Both the position numbers and the translations under genes were made by a program. The notes under the pieces are model-generated. The model saw only the letters and a list, made by a program, of their open reading frames with translations. It had not been told where the DNA came from and searched no databases. A DNA stretch of 25,460 bases from PSLL01 sp964389705 (lineage in GTDB: Bacteria > Desulfobacterota_D > UBA1144 > Nemesobacterales > CSP1-2), in contig CAYMEO010000036.1 of NCBI GenBank assembly GCA_964389705.1, forward strand, positions 1 to 25,460. Direction: 5' to 3'. Within the stretch, counting starts at the first letter, position 1; each line of letters begins with the position of its first letter. Of this stretch, positions 23,719-25,460 are shown one piece after another.

Positions 23719-24504
23719 ATTCAAGAAAGGCATATTAAAGAGTGCATAAAAAGGCAATTTGGAAATCAGGCCCCATATTATGCCAAGAGCAAACCCCACT
23801 CAAGTGGAGATTCACTCGATGTAATGGTCTCCTGGGCAGAACCCAAGGGAGATGAAACATTACTCGATATTGCAACCGGTACGGGATTTACTGCCTTTGC
23901 CTTTGCTTCCTATGTGACGGATATAATCGCCATAGATATTACACCAGAGATGATAGAGCAAGCCAAATCTATTGCTCTTGATCGGAGAATTACAAATATA
24001 TCCTTTCAGGTCGGCGAATCTGAGAGACTCGCCTTTAAAGACAACTCCTTCAATATTGTCACGTGCCGTATTGCGGCTCATCATTTTGCAGATGTAAAGA
24101 GTTTTCTAAATGAAGTAAAAAGGGTTCTTGCCCCTGGTGGGAGATTCCTCTTGGTAGATTCGTGCTCTCCTGAGGATAGGGAGATAAACAGATGGCATAA
24201 CCACATTGAAAAATTAAGAGATCCTTCCCATGTAACAAATTACCTTCCAAGTGTATGGAAAGGCTTGATTGAGGAATCCGGAATGGTCATCGAAAAAATG
24301 GATACTGAGCTGTGCAGAACATATCTGAATTTTTCAGACTGGACAAAAACTGGGGGATGCAGTGAGAAAGTAAAAAAAGAGCTACTCTTATTATTTCGCT
24401 CTGCTCCAAGACACATATTGGATGCATTTCAAATTTACGAAGGAAATGGAGATATCCACTTCTCATGGCCTCTTGTCCTAGTAAAGGCAATAAAACCTCA
24501 GTAA
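23719..24504 (+). CDS. SAM-dependent methyltransferase (class I), non-canonical start likely
   Basis: A Rossmann-fold methyltransferase of the UbiE/Methyltransf_11 type. Motif I is LLDIATGTGFTAFAFA, followed by IIAIDITPEMIEQAK, the motif around FNIVTCRIAAHHFADV, and RVLAPGGRFLLVDSCSPED; substrate unknown. The first ATG in frame is at 23824, but the frame upstream reads QERHIKECIKRQFGNQAPYYAKSKPHSSGDSL, the usual N-terminal substrate-side segment of this family. No ATG, GTG or TTG exists between the stop at 23674-23676 and 23824. An ATT at 23719 sits eight bases after AAAAGGA, so I take it as the most likely start (about 261 residues); the alternative is a truncated start at 23824 or a lost start codon. 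Confidence 0.8.
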   Translation: MQERHIKECIKRQFGNQAPYYAKSKPHSSGDSLDVMVSWAEPKGDETLLDIATGTGFTAFAFASYVTDIIAIDITPEMIEQAKSIALDRRITNISFQVGESERLAFKDNSFNIVTCRIAAHHFADVKSFLNEVKRVLAPGGRFLLVDSCSPEDREINRWHNHIEKLRDPSHVTNYLPSVWKGLIEESGMVIEKMDTELCRTYLNFSDWTKTGGCSEKVKKELLLLFRSAPRHILDAFQIYEGNGDIHFSWPLVLVKAIKPQ

Positions 24505-24515
24505 AAAGGAGCAAT

Positions 24516-25379
24516 ATGAACCGATTTGTTAAATCTCATGGATTGGGAAATGATTACTTCGTTCTGGATAAAGCCGAGATTTCATTTGAACTCAGTCCGG
24601 ACATTATAAGACTTCTCTGCCATAGAAACTACGGAATAGGTTCGGATGGGATACTTCTCCTTGTGCCATCCGATAGAGCCGACTTTGGTCTTAGGATTTT
24701 CAATCCTGACGGAAGCGCCGCGGAAAAGAGCGGAAATGGACTGAGGATTTTTGCTAAATTTCTCTATGAGCACGGATACACAAAAAAGGATTCATTCAGC
24801 ATTGATACACCTGGAGGCATCGTCACAGTCGAAATAGAGATAAAAGATGGCAGGGTAGCATATGTCACAGTGGATATGGGAATAGCCACTTTTCGGAGCA
24901 GCTTGATTCCGGTTGAAGGAGCCGATAGAGAAGTAGTTGGAGAAGAGATTAGAATAAACAGTGAGATACTCAAATTTACAGCCGTCTCAGTTGGAAATCC
25001 ACACTGTGTGGTTTTTGTTGAAGAACTCGATGAAGGCTATGCCCGAAAACTGGGTCCTATACTTGAAACACATCCTATTTTTCCCAATCGCACCAATGTC
25101 CAGTTCGCTAAAGTTGCCTCAAAGGATAGAGTGAACATCCTTATATGGGAAAGGGGAGCCGGATATACACTTGCCTCAGGAAGTAGCTCGTGTGCGGTGG
25201 CGGCTGCTTGTATGAAAAATGGTTTTACAGACAGATATGTAACCGTTTCTATGCCAGGCGGAGAAATACAGGTCGAGATTAAAGAAGACTGGTCAATAAA
25301 GATGCGTGGCCCTGTAGAGGAAGTCTATTGTGGTAAAATCAGCAAAGACCTATTAGAAAGAATTGAACAAATCATCTGA
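24516..25379 (+). CDS. dapF: Diaminopimelate epimerase-family protein with Ser/Ser active site
   Basis: A 287-residue protein of DapF length and fold. The start at 24516 has AAAAGGAG seven bases upstream; an upstream in-frame ATG at 24465 lies inside the methyltransferase gene and is rejected. Conserved DapF blocks are SHGLGNDYFVLD (7-18), GIGSDGILL (40-48), FNPDGS (62-67), GNPHCV (160-165) and ERGAG (212-216). In the two catalytic loops the cysteines are replaced: KSGNG has Ser72 where E. coli has Cys73, and ASGSS has Ser221 where E. coli has Cys217. Codons are AGC and TCA. Cofactor-free DapF uses this Cys pair as acid and base, so ordinary LL/meso-DAP epimerase activity is uncertain. It could be a natural serine variant or an epimerase or dehydratase with another substrate. 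Confidence 0.88.
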   Translation: MNRFVKSHGLGNDYFVLDKAEISFELSPDIIRLLCHRNYGIGSDGILLLVPSDRADFGLRIFNPDGSAAEKSGNGLRIFAKFLYEHGYTKKDSFSIDTPGGIVTVEIEIKDGRVAYVTVDMGIATFRSSLIPVEGADREVVGEEIRINSEILKFTAVSVGNPHCVVFVEELDEGYARKLGPILETHPIFPNRTNVQFAKVASKDRVNILIWERGAGYTLASGSSSCAVAAACMKNGFTDRYVTVSMPGGEIQVEIKEDWSIKMRGPVEEVYCGKISKDLLERIEQII

Positions 25380-25403
25380 TTTCATGACTAAAATAATTAT
25401 CTG

Positions 25404-25431
25404 ATGATGCTCTGTTGCAAACATCATTTTT
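25404..25431 (+). terminator. Candidate terminator after dapF
   Basis: ATGATG pairs with CATCAT around a 12-base loop, followed by five T residues, 24 bases after the dapF stop codon. The stem is short and AT-rich, so it is a weak intrinsic terminator at best. The last 30 bases of the window show nothing I can support. Confidence 0.45.
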
Positions 25432-25460
25432 AATTGATTTAAATGAGAGGGAAACAAGTA

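Noticed and set aside
25443..25460. ATG and five codons at the right edge (plus strand)
   Set aside because: No ribosome binding site and only six codons visible, so a gene start cannot be supported.

Overview
The window is chromosomal DNA from an AT-leaning diderm (Gram-negative) bacterium. The evidence is a type IV pilus secretin with its PilMNOP alignment complex, a LolA lipoprotein chaperone, several lipoprotein-like signal peptides and a periplasmic lytic transglycosylase. Class III-type polyhydroxyalkanoate (PHA) genes, a c-di-GMP riboswitch on the pilus operon and the FtsK-LolA pair would fit a deltaproteobacterial/Desulfobacterota-like or neighbouring deep lineage. That placement is inference and weak. 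I saw no insertion sequences, CRISPR arrays, phage genes or rRNA.

Layout. Positions 1-2482 (minus strand): the first codons of a gene leaving the window, preceded by a consensus promoter with a palindromic operator at its start point; then a TetR-family regulator and an aldehyde dehydrogenase. Positions 2641-9610 (minus): promoter, cyclic-di-GMP-I riboswitch and pilM-N-O-P-Q, followed closely by two Ig-like secreted (probably lipo-) proteins. Positions 9646-12122 (plus): a four-cysteine small protein, tRNA-Phe, and a compact overlapping operon of an XRE regulator, a two-helix membrane sensor-like protein and an FxLYD-like lipoprotein. Positions 12429-15969 (minus): Slt-type lytic transglycosylase, a lone DppC-type ABC permease, QueF and an overlooked 59-residue protein. 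Positions 16046-20755 (plus): tRNA-Gln, pyrD, ftsK, lolA and a small exported protein. Positions 20933-23604 (plus): a PHA cluster of one phasin-like protein, two short PhaE-like subunits related by duplication, and PhaC. Positions 23719-25379 (plus): a SAM methyltransferase whose real start seems non-canonical, and a DapF-family epimerase in which both catalytic cysteines are serine.

How parts work together. The riboswitch should couple pilus alignment-complex and secretin production to c-di-GMP. The PHA cluster has its own strong promoter with an adjacent perfect 16-bp palindrome and a strong hairpin between the phasin-like gene and the synthase-subunit genes, as expected if the phasin is made in excess. 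FtsK, LolA, Slt, PyrD, QueF and the tRNAs are housekeeping. The observations most worth a second look are the Ser/Ser DapF, the triplicated PhaE-like module, the XRE-membrane-lipoprotein operon, the riboswitch-led pil operon with its two extra lipoproteins, and the promoter-operator at the left edge.
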